DNA of 64,000 nt from Flavobacterium ardleyense. Its GTDB lineage: Bacteria > Bacteroidota > Bacteroidia > Flavobacteriales > Flavobacteriaceae. A model generated the notes under the pieces. It was not told where the DNA came from. It worked only from the letters and a program-made list of their open reading frames with translations, and did not search any database. The position numbers and the translations under genes were made by a program. The stretch lies in contig NZ_CP137891.1 in NCBI RefSeq assembly GCF_033547075.1, forward strand, positions 1,612,001 through 1,676,000, in the 5' to 3' direction. Shown here piece by piece: positions 51,350-60,542 of the stretch (positions within the stretch are counted from its first letter, which is position 1; each line of letters begins with the position of its first letter).

Positions 51350-52843
51350 ATGTCAGATACTCTTTCATATAATACAGATGTAATTTTAATTGGTGCGGGA
51401 ATTATGAGTGCAACTTTGGGTGTTATGCTCAAAGAACTTCAACCAGATATTCGAATAGAAATTTTTGAAAGATTGGATCATGCCGCTGCCGAAAGTTCGG
51501 ATGCATGGAATAATGCGGGTACAGGGCATTCGGCGTTTTGTGAATTAAATTATACGCCAGAGCTTGAAGATGGAACTGTGCAGTCTGACAAAGCAGTAAA
51601 AATTGCGGAATCATTTGAGGTTTCGAGGCAGTTTTGGTCATATTTAGTGGAGAAAAACCTGTTGTCAGATCCAGAGTCATTTATCAGAAGTATTCCTCAC
51701 ATGAGTTTTGTACATGGTGCTGACAATGTTGAATTTTTGAAAAAAAGATACGATGCGCTACAGCAAGAACATCTTTTTAAACGGATGGAATACAGTACAG
51801 ATTTTGATCAGCTACTAGAATGGATGCCACTAGTAATGAAAGGCCGAGACAAATCTGAAGATGTTGCTGCTACCTTTATGCCTATTGGTACCGACGTTAA
51901 TTTTGGCTCTCTTACTCGTGCTATGTTTAATTATCTTAAAAACTTGGATGGCGTAACACTTCATTTTAATAGCGAAGTGAAAAGGATGCGTCAGAAGCCC
52001 AATGGAGATTGGCGTGTAATTGTTCGAAATTTGCAAACTCGTCAAAAATCAAAAGTACGTGCGCCATTTGTTTTTATTGGTGCTGGCGGTGGATCATTGA
52101 CACTTCTTGAAAAAGCAAATATTGACGAAGGCGAAGGATACGGCGGTTTTCCAGTAAGTGGGCAGTGGCTAAAATGTGTGAACAAGGATATTATTGAACA
52201 ACATAGTGTTAAAGTTTATGGAAAGGCTGGAGTGGGTGCGCCTCCAATGTCAGTACCTCACATAGATTCTAGATTAATAAATGGAGAAAAAGCCTTGTTA
52301 TTTGGACCTTATGCAGGGTTTTCTACTAAATTTTTGAAAAATGGATCTTATTTCGACTTGACATCATCAATACAACTAGACAATATTATACCAATGCTAT
52401 CGGCCGGATTTAAAAATATTCCGCTTACAAAGTATTTAATTGATCAAGTAAGACAATCACCTGAAGATCGACTTGAAGCTTTAAAAGAATATATGCCAAC
52501 TGCCAAAATGGAAGATTGGGTGCTTGAAACCGCAGGACAGCGCGTTCAAGTTATCAAGAAAGGGAAAGATGGCGGAGGAGTTCTAGAATTTGGAACCGAG
52601 GTAGTGACGAAAGCTGACGGAAGTATTGCTGCTTTGTTAGGAGCATCGCCTGGAGCATCTACATCAGCGTCGATTATGTTAGAATTAATTAATATATGCT
52701 TTAAAGAAAAAGTTCAAACTCCAGAATGGCAGGAAAAAATTAAGAAAATGATTCCGTCTTATGGAATTAAACTCAATGATAATCCCACCTTATCAGATCA
52801 GATCAGACAAGAAACTGCAGAGACGCTAGATCTTTTTAATTAA
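51350..52843 (+). CDS. mqo: Malate:quinone oxidoreductase
   Basis: A 497-residue FAD-dependent, membrane-associated enzyme that oxidises malate to oxaloacetate and reduces the quinone pool, bypassing NAD-linked malate dehydrogenase. The N-terminal FAD-binding signature DVILIGAGIMSATLG (about residues 8-22) is intact. The conserved DAWNNAGTGHSAFCELNYTP, FVFIGAGGGSLTLL and GLLGASPGAS-type segment (ALLGASPGASTSASIM) are visible. The start is the ATG at 51350; a GTG immediately before it would add one residue. Its terminator overlaps the convergent FUSC gene end. Confidence 0.95.
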   Translation: MSDTLSYNTDVILIGAGIMSATLGVMLKELQPDIRIEIFERLDHAAAESSDAWNNAGTGHSAFCELNYTPELEDGTVQSDKAVKIAESFEVSRQFWSYLVEKNLLSDPESFIRSIPHMSFVHGADNVEFLKKRYDALQQEHLFKRMEYSTDFDQLLEWMPLVMKGRDKSEDVAATFMPIGTDVNFGSLTRAMFNYLKNLDGVTLHFNSEVKRMRQKPNGDWRVIVRNLQTRQKSKVRAPFVFIGAGGGSLTLLEKANIDEGEGYGGFPVSGQWLKCVNKDIIEQHSVKVYGKAGVGAPPMSVPHIDSRLINGEKALLFGPYAGFSTKFLKNGSYFDLTSSIQLDNIIPMLSAGFKNIPLTKYLIDQVRQSPEDRLEALKEYMPTAKMEDWVLETAGQRVQVIKKGKDGGGVLEFGTEVVTKADGSIAALLGASPGASTSASIMLELINICFKEKVQTPEWQEKIKKMIPSYGIKLNDNPTLSDQIRQETAETLDLFN

Positions 52844-52855
52844 TTAAAATTTTAT

Positions 52856-52880
52856 AAAACCTTTAAGGCAATGCCTTAAC
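52856..52880 (+). terminator. Terminator of mqo overlapping the FUSC 3' end
   Basis: AAAACC pairs with GGTTTT and inner AAGGC with GCCTT, followed by T8. The hairpin contains the FUSC stop codon on the other strand. Confidence 0.75.
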
Positions 52881-55061
52881 GGTTTTTTTTATTTTTTCAG
52901 ATGCATTGGTCATCCACATTAATTGCTCTATAATAAGTTGAGCTTCTAGCATTTTTTCACGGATTTCTTCGTCGTTAATATCATTAGATTCGCTAAGTTC
53001 TTTTGCTCGGATGTTTTTTAATTCGGTAAAGCGCGGCGATAAGTCTTCGGTTTCAAAAGTTTCGACACTTTCTTTATCAAATTCATCTATCGCAATTTCG
53101 AGGTTTCTAATTGTGGCATTTACTACGACGTTAAATGCTTCCGAAGCCTTTGTAGTTTTATTAGCTTGAATATAGGTGCCTAACGAAGCAGCGGATGAAA
53201 GTAAAGAGTGGTTTAGGGTGGTTAATTTATAAATTTTCGGCAATTGCTTTTGCTTGGACTTAGGCTCTTGAACCATTCTCTGAAAAGATTCCATCAAGTT
53301 GGCCAATGCCACAAAAGCGTGTTTTCTTGCTAGTCGATATTGCAAAGTTGCTGGCTGCTTTGTATTATAAATTAGAAAAATTTCTTTTAGATAATTTTTA
53401 TTTGCTTCGATAGACTTTTTTAAATAAACCGGAGTGTTTAAAAATTCCCACGAAGGCCACAGAAAATAGTTTGCTCCAAATGCCAATGCTGCACCAACAA
53501 AGGTATCGATAATTCTAAATTCGACCACATCTCTAATATCGGGCGTAAAAAGGCTATAAATAAAAACTACATACATAGTTGTAAAAGTAGCTGCAACCTT
53601 ATAATTTGTCTGAACAAATGAGAAAGCGAGAATCATTGTTACGATAGCCATCGTTGCAATTATCTGGTTGTTTTGAACGATAAATAGCAGTCCAAAGGCC
53701 ATTAGGCCGCCTAAAACAGTTCCGATAATTCTATGGTAGGAGCGGGTTTTAGTCAAGCCATAACCAGGTCTAAGAATTACAATAATGGTGATTAAAATCC
53801 AATAAACATTTTGAAATGGTAGAAATGTGCCAATCAAGAATCCGACCATAATAGCAATAGTCAGACGTAGTGCATGCCTAAAATAGGTTGAGGAGAAGGT
53901 GAGATTTTCAATCAATGTGCTCGGTGAATAATATTGGGGCGCAATAAATTTGTGCAAATTCTTTGCTCCATCTTTAAATTCATATTTGAAAGATTTTTGA
54001 GTATAAGCGCGCTCGATAAGTGTAAGCTTTTCAATCTGTTTTTCTGCATAGCGCAACATACTAGTCAGCATCAAAATCGCACTAAAATCCTTTTCAGTCT
54101 CTGGAAGACTTTCATATTTTCTTTGTGCTTCTTCTAGAGCGGTGAGATCCTTATATAAATCAAATTTCTTTACATAGGTCTTGTTTGTACTTAAACTGAT
54201 AGATAATTCATTAAGCATCGCCGCCAAATTATAAGCCACGGTCTGGTAATTATTAAGGATTTCAGGATGTTTTGAAAACTTCTTGTTTAATCTCTCGTGG
54301 TCAAATGAGGTGGCAAGAGCTAATTCTAAAATATCTACCAAAGTGATAAACATTATTAGCATCGTGCGGTTTTGTCCTGATGACCCAGAATTGGCACGAC
54401 GGTGCATTAAAGCTTCACGTAAATCTTCGTGAGAAGCATTTAGTTTTACTTGCAATTCTAATTGTCGCTTTACAATATCTACTTTATTATCTTTTTTCTT
54501 CCATAAATCACCTCGAAGCTCCATGTATTTAGCGGTAAGCTCTAAGCTATCTGCTAACAATAATTCGGCATACTTATGTGGTCTCAAATAGTAGAAAATA
54601 ATTGAAATCAGAAGATAAAACAGCCCTCCTGCTAGCATCAATGCGCAGTGTTCTAATAGTTCTATTCCAGAATAAACTTCTTTAAATATTAGAGAAATTG
54701 ATAACAATCCACAAAAGGACACGAGATTTGCTCGGTGCCCGTAGACAGAAATCATCGATAAGAAAAATATTAATAAAGTGAGCATTGAGTAAAACAACCA
54801 CGGATAGGGATGGGCAAGACTAATAATCAGAGCAGTTCCTGATACTATTGATGTTCCCACTAAAATCCCATTGATTTTATGTTGCAAATTGCTAGAGATA
54901 TCACTCGGATACGTTAGCAAGGCTCCAATAGCTATAGTGATGCCAATATCAAATTGATCAAAATGTGACGCTATAAGAATAGGGATCACCGTAGCGATTG
55001 TTACTTTGATAGCATTGGCAAAATTGATGCTTTCGGCAAATTGCCTTAAATTAAATACCAT
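52863..55061 (-). CDS. FUSC-family membrane protein (YccS/YhfK-like)
   Basis: A 732-residue membrane protein of the fusaric-acid-resistance (FUSC) superfamily. It has two membrane blocks of about six helices each (roughly residues 15-165 and 400-540), each followed by a soluble helical domain (about 170-390 and 545-732). The second block carries the conserved LRLTIAIMVGFLIGTFLPF and IIVILRPGYGLTKTRSYHRIIGTVLGG motifs, the FUSC_2 signature. Such proteins are presumed efflux transporters for aromatic acids or drugs, but substrates are rarely known. It is alone on the minus strand between mqo and def. Confidence 0.87.
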   Translation of the reverse strand: MVFNLRQFAESINFANAIKVTIATVIPILIASHFDQFDIGITIAIGALLTYPSDISSNLQHKINGILVGTSIVSGTALIISLAHPYPWLFYSMLTLLIFFLSMISVYGHRANLVSFCGLLSISLIFKEVYSGIELLEHCALMLAGGLFYLLISIIFYYLRPHKYAELLLADSLELTAKYMELRGDLWKKKDNKVDIVKRQLELQVKLNASHEDLREALMHRRANSGSSGQNRTMLIMFITLVDILELALATSFDHERLNKKFSKHPEILNNYQTVAYNLAAMLNELSISLSTNKTYVKKFDLYKDLTALEEAQRKYESLPETEKDFSAILMLTSMLRYAEKQIEKLTLIERAYTQKSFKYEFKDGAKNLHKFIAPQYYSPSTLIENLTFSSTYFRHALRLTIAIMVGFLIGTFLPFQNVYWILITIIVILRPGYGLTKTRSYHRIIGTVLGGLMAFGLLFIVQNNQIIATMAIVTMILAFSFVQTNYKVAATFTTMYVVFIYSLFTPDIRDVVEFRIIDTFVGAALAFGANYFLWPSWEFLNTPVYLKKSIEANKNYLKEIFLIYNTKQPATLQYRLARKHAFVALANLMESFQRMVQEPKSKQKQLPKIYKLTTLNHSLLSSAASLGTYIQANKTTKASEAFNVVVNATIRNLEIAIDEFDKESVETFETEDLSPRFTELKNIRAKELSESNDINDEEIREKMLEAQLIIEQLMWMTNASEKIKKTVKALP

Positions 55062-55193
55062 AGAATAAAGGAGTTTGTAGGCAAATATATGAATTCAAAA
55101 AAATTAGCATCGTCGTATTGATTATAGTTTATGAAGAATCGAAAAAATATTGCTAATTGTGTTTCAATATAAGGGCATTCTTCATTTTTTGAC

Positions 55194-55201
55194 TATTTTT
55201 G
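55194..55201 (+). promoter_or_regulatory. -7 promoter element for def
   Basis: TATTTTTG matches TAnnTTTG, 41 bp upstream of the def start codon. Confidence 0.5.
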
Positions 55202-55242
55202 CATTCGTTTAATATTCGCCGCAAGGCAATTATATATAGAAA

Positions 55243-55833
55243 ATGATTTTACCTATTATAGGATACGGAGATCCAGTACTACGAAAAGTGGGAGAACCTA
55301 TCACCAAAGATTATCCAAATCTTACAGAGACTATTGCCGATATGTACGAGACAATGTACAACGCTTATGGAGTGGGACTGGCCGCGCCACAAGTTGCACT
55401 TCCTATTAGGCTATTTGTAATTGATACTTCGCCGTTTGCATCTGATGAGGATCTTAGTGAAGAAGAGCAAGAACAACTCGCGAGTTTTAAGCAGACGTTT
55501 ATCAATGCAAAAATGCTGAAAGAAGATGGTGAGGAGTGGGGTTTTAATGAAGGATGCCTAAGTATTCCCGAAGTTCGAGAAGATGTTTATAGAAATGAGC
55601 GTATTACGATCGAATTTTATGATGAAAATTTCGAAAAGAAAACTGAGATTTACGACGGACTTATCGCCAGAGTTATTCAGCATGAGTACGATCATATTGA
55701 GGGAATTCTTTTTACAGATAAAATATCATCACTCAAAAAACGTTTGATAAAAAAGAAACTTAGTAATATAATGGAAGGGAAAACCCGACCTGACTACAAA
55801 ATGAAGTTCTGTGCTAAGAAAACTAGCAGATAA
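55243..55833 (+). CDS. def: Peptide deformylase
   Basis: A 196-residue metallo-enzyme that removes the N-formyl group from new proteins. All three motifs are present: GVGLAAPQ (residues 43-50), EGCLS (103-107, with the metal-binding cysteine) and HEYDH (147-151, metal histidines and the catalytic glutamate). The segment SDEDLSEEEQEQLASF (about residues 67-82) is an acidic insertion common in Bacteroidota deformylases. Length and motifs are complete. It lies 50 bp upstream of the DUF5606 gene, and the order def, DUF5606, mazG is one I recall as common in Flavobacteriaceae. Confidence 0.96.
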   Translation: MILPIIGYGDPVLRKVGEPITKDYPNLTETIADMYETMYNAYGVGLAAPQVALPIRLFVIDTSPFASDEDLSEEEQEQLASFKQTFINAKMLKEDGEEWGFNEGCLSIPEVREDVYRNERITIEFYDENFEKKTEIYDGLIARVIQHEYDHIEGILFTDKISSLKKRLIKKKLSNIMEGKTRPDYKMKFCAKKTSR

Positions 55834-55883
55834 TAAATTTAGAATTAAATAATTAAAACATATATTTTTAAAATTAAATAGAA

Positions 55884-56423
55884 ATGACTTTAGACAAAAT
55901 ATTAGCCATCTCTGGAAAGCCAGGATTGTACGTTCTTAGAGTGCAAACACGTTCGGGATTTGTAGCAGAATCATTACAAGACGGAAAAAAAATTACAGTA
56001 GGTTTACGTAGCAACGTTAGCTTGCTTTCAGAAATATCTATTTATACAAATGATGACGAAAAGCTATTAGCAGATGTTATGCGCAATATTGCCATAAAAG
56101 AAAATGAAGGTCCTGCAATTTCTCATAAAGAAGACAATGCTACTATGGCTGCGTACTTTAAAGAAATTCTACCAAACTATGACCAAGATAGAGTATACCC
56201 ATCTGACATCAAAAAGGTTTTAAATTGGTATAATATGCTTCAAGCAAAAGGCATGGTTTCTAAAGAAGTTCCAGCTGCTGCTAAAGAAGTTGCAACTGAA
56301 GAAAGCAAAGAAATTGTAAAAGAAGAATCTAAAGACGAAGTTGCAGAAACAGTTGAAGCAACTAAGGAAGCTCCTGCAAAACCTAAGAAAGCTGCGGCCA
56401 AAAAAGCACCAAAAGCAGAATAA
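55884..56423 (+). CDS. DUF5606 protein with Lys/Ala/Glu-rich tail
   Basis: A 179-residue protein of the Bacteroidota-specific DUF5606 family. The N-terminus LDKILAISGKPGLYVLRVQTRSGFVAESL and the ISIYTNDDEKLLADVM and ILPNYDQDRVYPSDIKKVLNWYNML blocks are family hallmarks and fill residues 1-125. The last ~50 residues are a Lys/Glu/Ala-rich, probably disordered tail ending in a KKAAAKKAPKAE motif, of the kind that can bind nucleic acid. The function is unknown. Location between def and mazG suggests a housekeeping role, possibly near translation or nucleotide quality control, but that is inference. Confidence 0.85.
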   Translation: MTLDKILAISGKPGLYVLRVQTRSGFVAESLQDGKKITVGLRSNVSLLSEISIYTNDDEKLLADVMRNIAIKENEGPAISHKEDNATMAAYFKEILPNYDQDRVYPSDIKKVLNWYNMLQAKGMVSKEVPAAAKEVATEESKEIVKEESKDEVAETVEATKEAPAKPKKAAAKKAPKAE

Positions 56424-56444
56424 TTCTTTTTAACAATCAATACT

Positions 56445-56482
56445 AAAAAATCCTATTACCTTTGATGGTAGTGGGATTTTTT
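56445..56482 (+). terminator. Terminator after the DUF5606 gene
   Basis: AAAAAATCCTATTACC pairs with GGTAGTGGGATTTTTT around TTTGAT, with G-U pairs. A TACCTTTG (-7-like) word at 56457-56464 overlaps the hairpin and might serve mazG; the two readings are not exclusive. Confidence 0.7.
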
Positions 56483-56500
56483 ACTTTTAGAAATAATTAT

Positions 56501-57277
56501 ATGATGAATTCAAGAGAGCAACAATTAGAAGCGTTTGATAGATTATTGACCATTATGGACGAACTGCGTGAGCAATGTCCGTGGGATAAGAAACAGACTT
56601 TTGAAAGTTTAAGGCATCTTACAATTGAAGAAACGTACGAACTAGGCGATGCAATTTTAGATAAAGATCTAAATGAAATCAAGAAAGAATTGGGCGATGT
56701 TTTGCTCCATATAGTATTTTATGCAAGGATAGGAAGTGAAACTAATAATTTTGATATTGCGGATGTAGCGAATGGAATTTGCGATAAATTAATTCATAGA
56801 CATCCACATATTTATGGCGATACAGTAGTAAAAGATGAAGAGGAGGTAAAGCAAAACTGGGAAAAATTAAAATTAAAAGAGGGAAGGAAATCAGTTTTGG
56901 AAGGGGTGCCCAAGAGTTTGCCAGCATTGGTCAAGGCCAGCCGTATCCAAGAGAAAGTAAAGGCTGTGGGATTTGATTGGGAAGAATCTGAGCAAGTTTG
57001 GAAAAAAGTTGAAGAGGAGATTGCCGAGTTTCATGCTGAGGTGGAGGCAAAGGATAAAGATAAAATGCAGGGTGAATTTGGCGATGTATTATTCTCTCTG
57101 ATTAACTACGCTAGATTTCTAGACATCAACCCGGAAGAAGCACTAGAAAGAACAAACAAAAAATTTATAAAAAGATTCCAATATCTAGAATCAAAAGCTT
57201 CTGAGCTTGGAAAACCTTTGATGGATATGAGCCTTGCGGAAATGGATGTATTTTGGAATGAAGCAAAGAAATTATAG
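56501..57277 (+). CDS. mazG: Nucleoside triphosphate pyrophosphohydrolase MazG
   Basis: A 258-residue, two-domain all-alpha NTP pyrophosphohydrolase that hydrolyses NTPs to NMPs and pyrophosphate, cleaning aberrant nucleotides or adjusting (p)ppGpp-related signals. The N-terminal domain has CPWDKKQTFESLRHLTIEETYEL and KKELGDVLLHIVFYARI. The C-terminal domain repeats the pattern (EEEIAEFHAEV, GEFGDVLFSLINYARF) with the EEXXE and EXXD metal sites. The start is ATG at 56501 or 56504; the frame extends to 56462, but that segment lies in a terminator. The gene converges with the Crp/Fnr gene, leaving 3 bp between the stops. Confidence 0.93.
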   Translation: MMNSREQQLEAFDRLLTIMDELREQCPWDKKQTFESLRHLTIEETYELGDAILDKDLNEIKKELGDVLLHIVFYARIGSETNNFDIADVANGICDKLIHRHPHIYGDTVVKDEEEVKQNWEKLKLKEGRKSVLEGVPKSLPALVKASRIQEKVKAVGFDWEESEQVWKKVEEEIAEFHAEVEAKDKDKMQGEFGDVLFSLINYARFLDINPEEALERTNKKFIKRFQYLESKASELGKPLMDMSLAEMDVFWNEAKKL

Positions 57278-57280
57278 AAC

Positions 57281-57961
57281 TTATTCCGCCATCTTTTTTA
57301 GGAGCTGCGGTTCTAATATTAAGATTTTCTTTCCTTGCAAATCAATAAATCGAGCCTTCTTTAATTCGGATAAGAGTCTGATAGCACTTTCGGTTGCAGT
57401 ACCAATTAACGTAGCTAACTCATCACGAGAAAGATTTATCTTCAAAGATTTATCTGTATCAATACCAAATTGATCTTGCAAATGTAGCAGTGTAAATGCT
57501 AGACGGGATTTAACACTTTTTTGAGCCATATTCATAATCATTTCATTAGCCTCCTTTAGGTCAGAACAGATTGAACGCATCAACAGCAACGAGAATTGGT
57601 TGTTGTTATTAAAGGCATTCAAGATAGGCTCGCGTGGAATATAGCAAACTTCCATATCTTCCAAGGCAATAGCACTAGTATTTGAAAGTTCCTCACTGAT
57701 GATTAACCGCTTATCTATAAGATCTCCAACTTGTGCTAACTTTACAATTTGATCCTTCCCATTTGCGCTGAGCTTGGTCATCTTACAAATGCCCGCCTTT
57801 ATACAATACACTCCATTGGTAGTATCGCCTTCTTCAAAAAGTGCATCTCCTTTTTTAAAAATAAGAGTGGTTTTTGTGTTTTGGATAGATTCTAATTCTT
57901 CTTTATTAAGAGCTTTCAGAGAAGTTAATCCTTTCTGAATACATAAGTCGCAGCTATTCAT
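57281..57961 (-). CDS. Crp/Fnr-family transcriptional regulator
   Basis: A 226-residue regulator with a cyclic-nucleotide-type sensor domain (about residues 15-140, with KGDALFEEGDTTNGVYCIKAG) and a winged HTH (about 160-215, LSRDELATLIGTATESAIRLLSELKKARFI). The recognition helix TESAIR keeps the Glu and Arg that Fnr uses to read TTGAT half-sites. N-terminal cysteines C4 and C7 plus internal cysteines could bind an oxygen-sensitive cluster, but the full Fnr cysteine pattern is not matched. It is divergent from ccoI, and Fnr-type boxes precede both ccoI and ccoS. This suggests it controls the cbb3 genes in response to low oxygen. Confidence 0.88.
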   Translation of the reverse strand: MNSCDLCIQKGLTSLKALNKEELESIQNTKTTLIFKKGDALFEEGDTTNGVYCIKAGICKMTKLSANGKDQIVKLAQVGDLIDKRLIISEELSNTSAIALEDMEVCYIPREPILNAFNNNNQFSLLLMRSICSDLKEANEMIMNMAQKSVKSRLAFTLLHLQDQFGIDTDKSLKINLSRDELATLIGTATESAIRLLSELKKARFIDLQGKKILILEPQLLKKMAE

Positions 57962-58001
57962 AGGATGAATTTATAAATGAATTACAAATTTACGATTTAA
58001 T

Positions 58002-58045
58002 ATGATAAATATCATTGTAATATGTTGATAATGTGAGCAACTTTG
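58002..58045 (+). promoter_or_regulatory. Fnr-type box and promoter of ccoI
   Basis: ATGATAAATATCAT (58002-58015) matches the Fnr core TGAT-N4-ATCA. The likely -33 TTG is at 58015-58017 and the -7-like CAACTTTG at 58038-58045. The box centre lies 29.5 bp before the -7 element, a class II activator position near -41.5. Confidence 0.65.
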
Positions 58046-58064
58046 CGCCTTAAAATTATTAGGT

Positions 58065-60446
58065 ATGAATGCCTCAAAATGCTATCATTGCGGGCTAGAT
58101 AGTATCGAATCCGATGTCATTATATTTGATGAAAAGAAGTTTTGCTGCAACGGATGTAAAACTGTTTTCGAAATTTTCAATCAAAACGATCTCACTTGCT
58201 ATTATGACTTTGAACAGTTTCCAGGTGCTACTCCGCAGGATATCCAAGGTAAATATGACTTTCTTGACAATAATGCAATACTAGAGAAGCTCTTGGAATT
58301 TAATGAAGACACCATTCATATAGTATCACTAAATCTTCCGCATATTCACTGCAGTTCTTGCATATGGATTCTCGAAAACCTGAAAAAATTGCAACCTGGA
58401 ATAAGTGCTTCTCAGGTAAACTTTCAAGAAAAGAATGTAAGAATTACCTATAATAATGATAAAACCAACCTTAAAGAAATTGTTTATCTTCTCTCGTCGA
58501 TAGGTTATGAGCCGTATATTTCTTTAGAAAATTATGAAGCGGGGCAGAAAGATACTGATCGAACTTTGGTTTATAAATTGGGTGTTGCCTTCTTTTGTTT
58601 TGGAAATATTATGCTTTTGTCTTTTCCAGAATATTTTGAAGTATCAGAATATTGGCTGGACCACTACAGGAATTTTTTCCGTTGGTTGATATTTGCATTA
58701 GCGATGCCAAGCTTTTTTTACAGTGCGAGCGGTTATTATGTAGCTGCCTACAAAGGAATTCGTGCGGGTATTCTTAATATCGAAATTCCAATTGCGCTGG
58801 GAATTATTGTAATGTTTATCCGCAGTGCATTCGACATCATTATGGGTTATGGACCGGGATTCTTTGATAGTCTCACTGGATTGGTGTTTTTTATGTTACT
58901 TGGCAAGATGTTTCAGATTAAAACCTATGGATTTTTAAATTTCGAAAGAGATTATAAATCCTATTTTCCGGTTGCCGTGACTAAAATTTCTAAGGAAGGC
59001 GATGAAGAAAGCATTCCAATTTATGAAATTTTAAAAGGAGATCGAATTCTTATTCGAAATCAAGAATTAATTCCTGCCGATGGTATTTTGATTAGCGAAT
59101 CAGCGGAGGTTGATTATAGTTTTGTTACTGGAGAAGCAGTGGCAATTTCGAAAAAATCAGGAGATAAAGTTTTTGCCGGAGGAAAACAAATCGGAAAAAT
59201 TGCGGAAATTGAAGTGCTAAATTCAGTTTCGCAAAGTTATCTAACCCAACTTTGGAGCAACGATATTTTTCAGAAAGATGTCAAACAGAAATTCAAAAAT
59301 ATTACTGATACTGTTTCGCACTACTTCACACCAATATTATTATTAATTGCATTTGTAGCCTTTGGATATTGGATTTTTATTGATGGTAATACTGCCTTTA
59401 ATGTCTTTACTGCTGTGCTTATTGTAGCGTGTCCTTGTGCTTTGGCACTTACAGCTCCTTTTACTTTAGGAAATGTGCTTAGAATTTTAGGCAAGAGTAA
59501 ATTTTTCCTAAAAAATGCGCTAGTGATCGAGCAACTCGAAAAAGTTGACACGATAGTATTTGATAAAACTGGAACGATAACATCGACAAGATCAGCGCAA
59601 ATTTATTATGAAGGCGAAATTTTGGAGGATAATAAACTACGTATTATCAAAGAAATGCTGCGAACTTCTAATCATCCTTTGAGCCGAATGCTCTATGACT
59701 TCCTGCCACTTACAGCATCTGTAAAGCTCGATTCATTTACGGAAGTTCCTGGAAGTGGGATGGAAGGGCAGTATAATTCTATAAGCGTGAAAGTTGGAAG
59801 TGATGCATTTGTAGGAAATTTTTTTAAAAGCGAACTTCTTCAGACTACTGTAGGTATTCAAATCGACGGGATTTTTATGGGTCGTTACATTTTTAAAAAT
59901 GAATATAGAAAAGATATTTCGCAACTCTTTACAGAGTTGAGCAGAAATTATAAAATCAAACTTTTGTCTGGCGACAATGATGGTGAAAGGGCTACTCTAG
60001 AAAAAATCTTGCCAGCAAATACCGAAATGGTTTTTAATCAAAAACCAGAACAGAAATTAGCTTTTATCAAAATTTTACAAGATCAAGGTCATAATGTGAT
60101 GATGGTTGGAGATGGTCTTAATGATGCTGGAGCCTTGGCGCAAAGCAACGTCGGGATTGCTGTTTCAGAAAATGTCAATGTTTTCTCACCAGCATGCGAT
60201 GCTATCTTGGACGCGGAAAAGTTTGGCAAGCTATCAGATTATTTAAAACTTTCAAAAAAGGCAATCAAAGTTATAAAGATGAGCTTTATATTATCAATAT
60301 TATATAATATCGTAGGACTCAGCTTTGCGGTAACCGGACATCTTGCTCCACTAGTAGCTGCTATTATTATGCCACTAAGTACAGTAACAATTGTGTCTTT
60401 TGTAACGATAATGTCTAATTACTACGCAAGGAAGTTTAAAATATAA
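58065..60446 (+). CDS. ccoI: Copper-translocating P-type ATPase CcoI/FixI (cbb3 assembly)
   Basis: A 793-residue P1B-type ATPase that supplies copper for cbb3 oxidase assembly. It has an N-terminal cysteine-rich domain (C6-X2-C9, and C27-C28-X2-C31) and an HMA domain with C96SSC99. About eight membrane helices follow, with the CPC translocation site at residues 456-458. The phosphorylated Asp500 lies in DKTGT, a HP motif in NHPLSRM, and GDGLNDAGAL completes the ATP-binding domain. The extra N-terminal metal domain is typical of CcoI/FixI. It is followed by ccoS, ccoNO, ccoQ and ccoP, and its promoter carries an Fnr-type box. Confidence 0.93.
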   Translation: MNASKCYHCGLDSIESDVIIFDEKKFCCNGCKTVFEIFNQNDLTCYYDFEQFPGATPQDIQGKYDFLDNNAILEKLLEFNEDTIHIVSLNLPHIHCSSCIWILENLKKLQPGISASQVNFQEKNVRITYNNDKTNLKEIVYLLSSIGYEPYISLENYEAGQKDTDRTLVYKLGVAFFCFGNIMLLSFPEYFEVSEYWLDHYRNFFRWLIFALAMPSFFYSASGYYVAAYKGIRAGILNIEIPIALGIIVMFIRSAFDIIMGYGPGFFDSLTGLVFFMLLGKMFQIKTYGFLNFERDYKSYFPVAVTKISKEGDEESIPIYEILKGDRILIRNQELIPADGILISESAEVDYSFVTGEAVAISKKSGDKVFAGGKQIGKIAEIEVLNSVSQSYLTQLWSNDIFQKDVKQKFKNITDTVSHYFTPILLLIAFVAFGYWIFIDGNTAFNVFTAVLIVACPCALALTAPFTLGNVLRILGKSKFFLKNALVIEQLEKVDTIVFDKTGTITSTRSAQIYYEGEILEDNKLRIIKEMLRTSNHPLSRMLYDFLPLTASVKLDSFTEVPGSGMEGQYNSISVKVGSDAFVGNFFKSELLQTTVGIQIDGIFMGRYIFKNEYRKDISQLFTELSRNYKIKLLSGDNDGERATLEKILPANTEMVFNQKPEQKLAFIKILQDQGHNVMMVGDGLNDAGALAQSNVGIAVSENVNVFSPACDAILDAEKFGKLSDYLKLSKKAIKVIKMSFILSILYNIVGLSFAVTGHLAPLVAAIIMPLSTVTIVSFVTIMSNYYARKFKI

Positions 60447-60480
60447 TTACTAATAGAAAAAATCGAATTAATAGGAAGTT

Positions 60481-60524
60481 ATGATAAAAATCATATTTTC
60501 TTTTTCAATCCGGCAGTAGTTTTG
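60481..60524 (+). promoter_or_regulatory. Fnr-type box and promoter of ccoS/ccoNO
   Basis: ATGATAAAAATCAT (60481-60494) again has TGAT-N4-ATCA, and TAGTTTTG (60517-60524) is a perfect -7 element. The centre-to-(-7) distance is 29.5 bp, identical to the ccoI promoter. Confidence 0.75.
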
Positions 60525-60542
60525 TGCCATTAAATAATAAGT

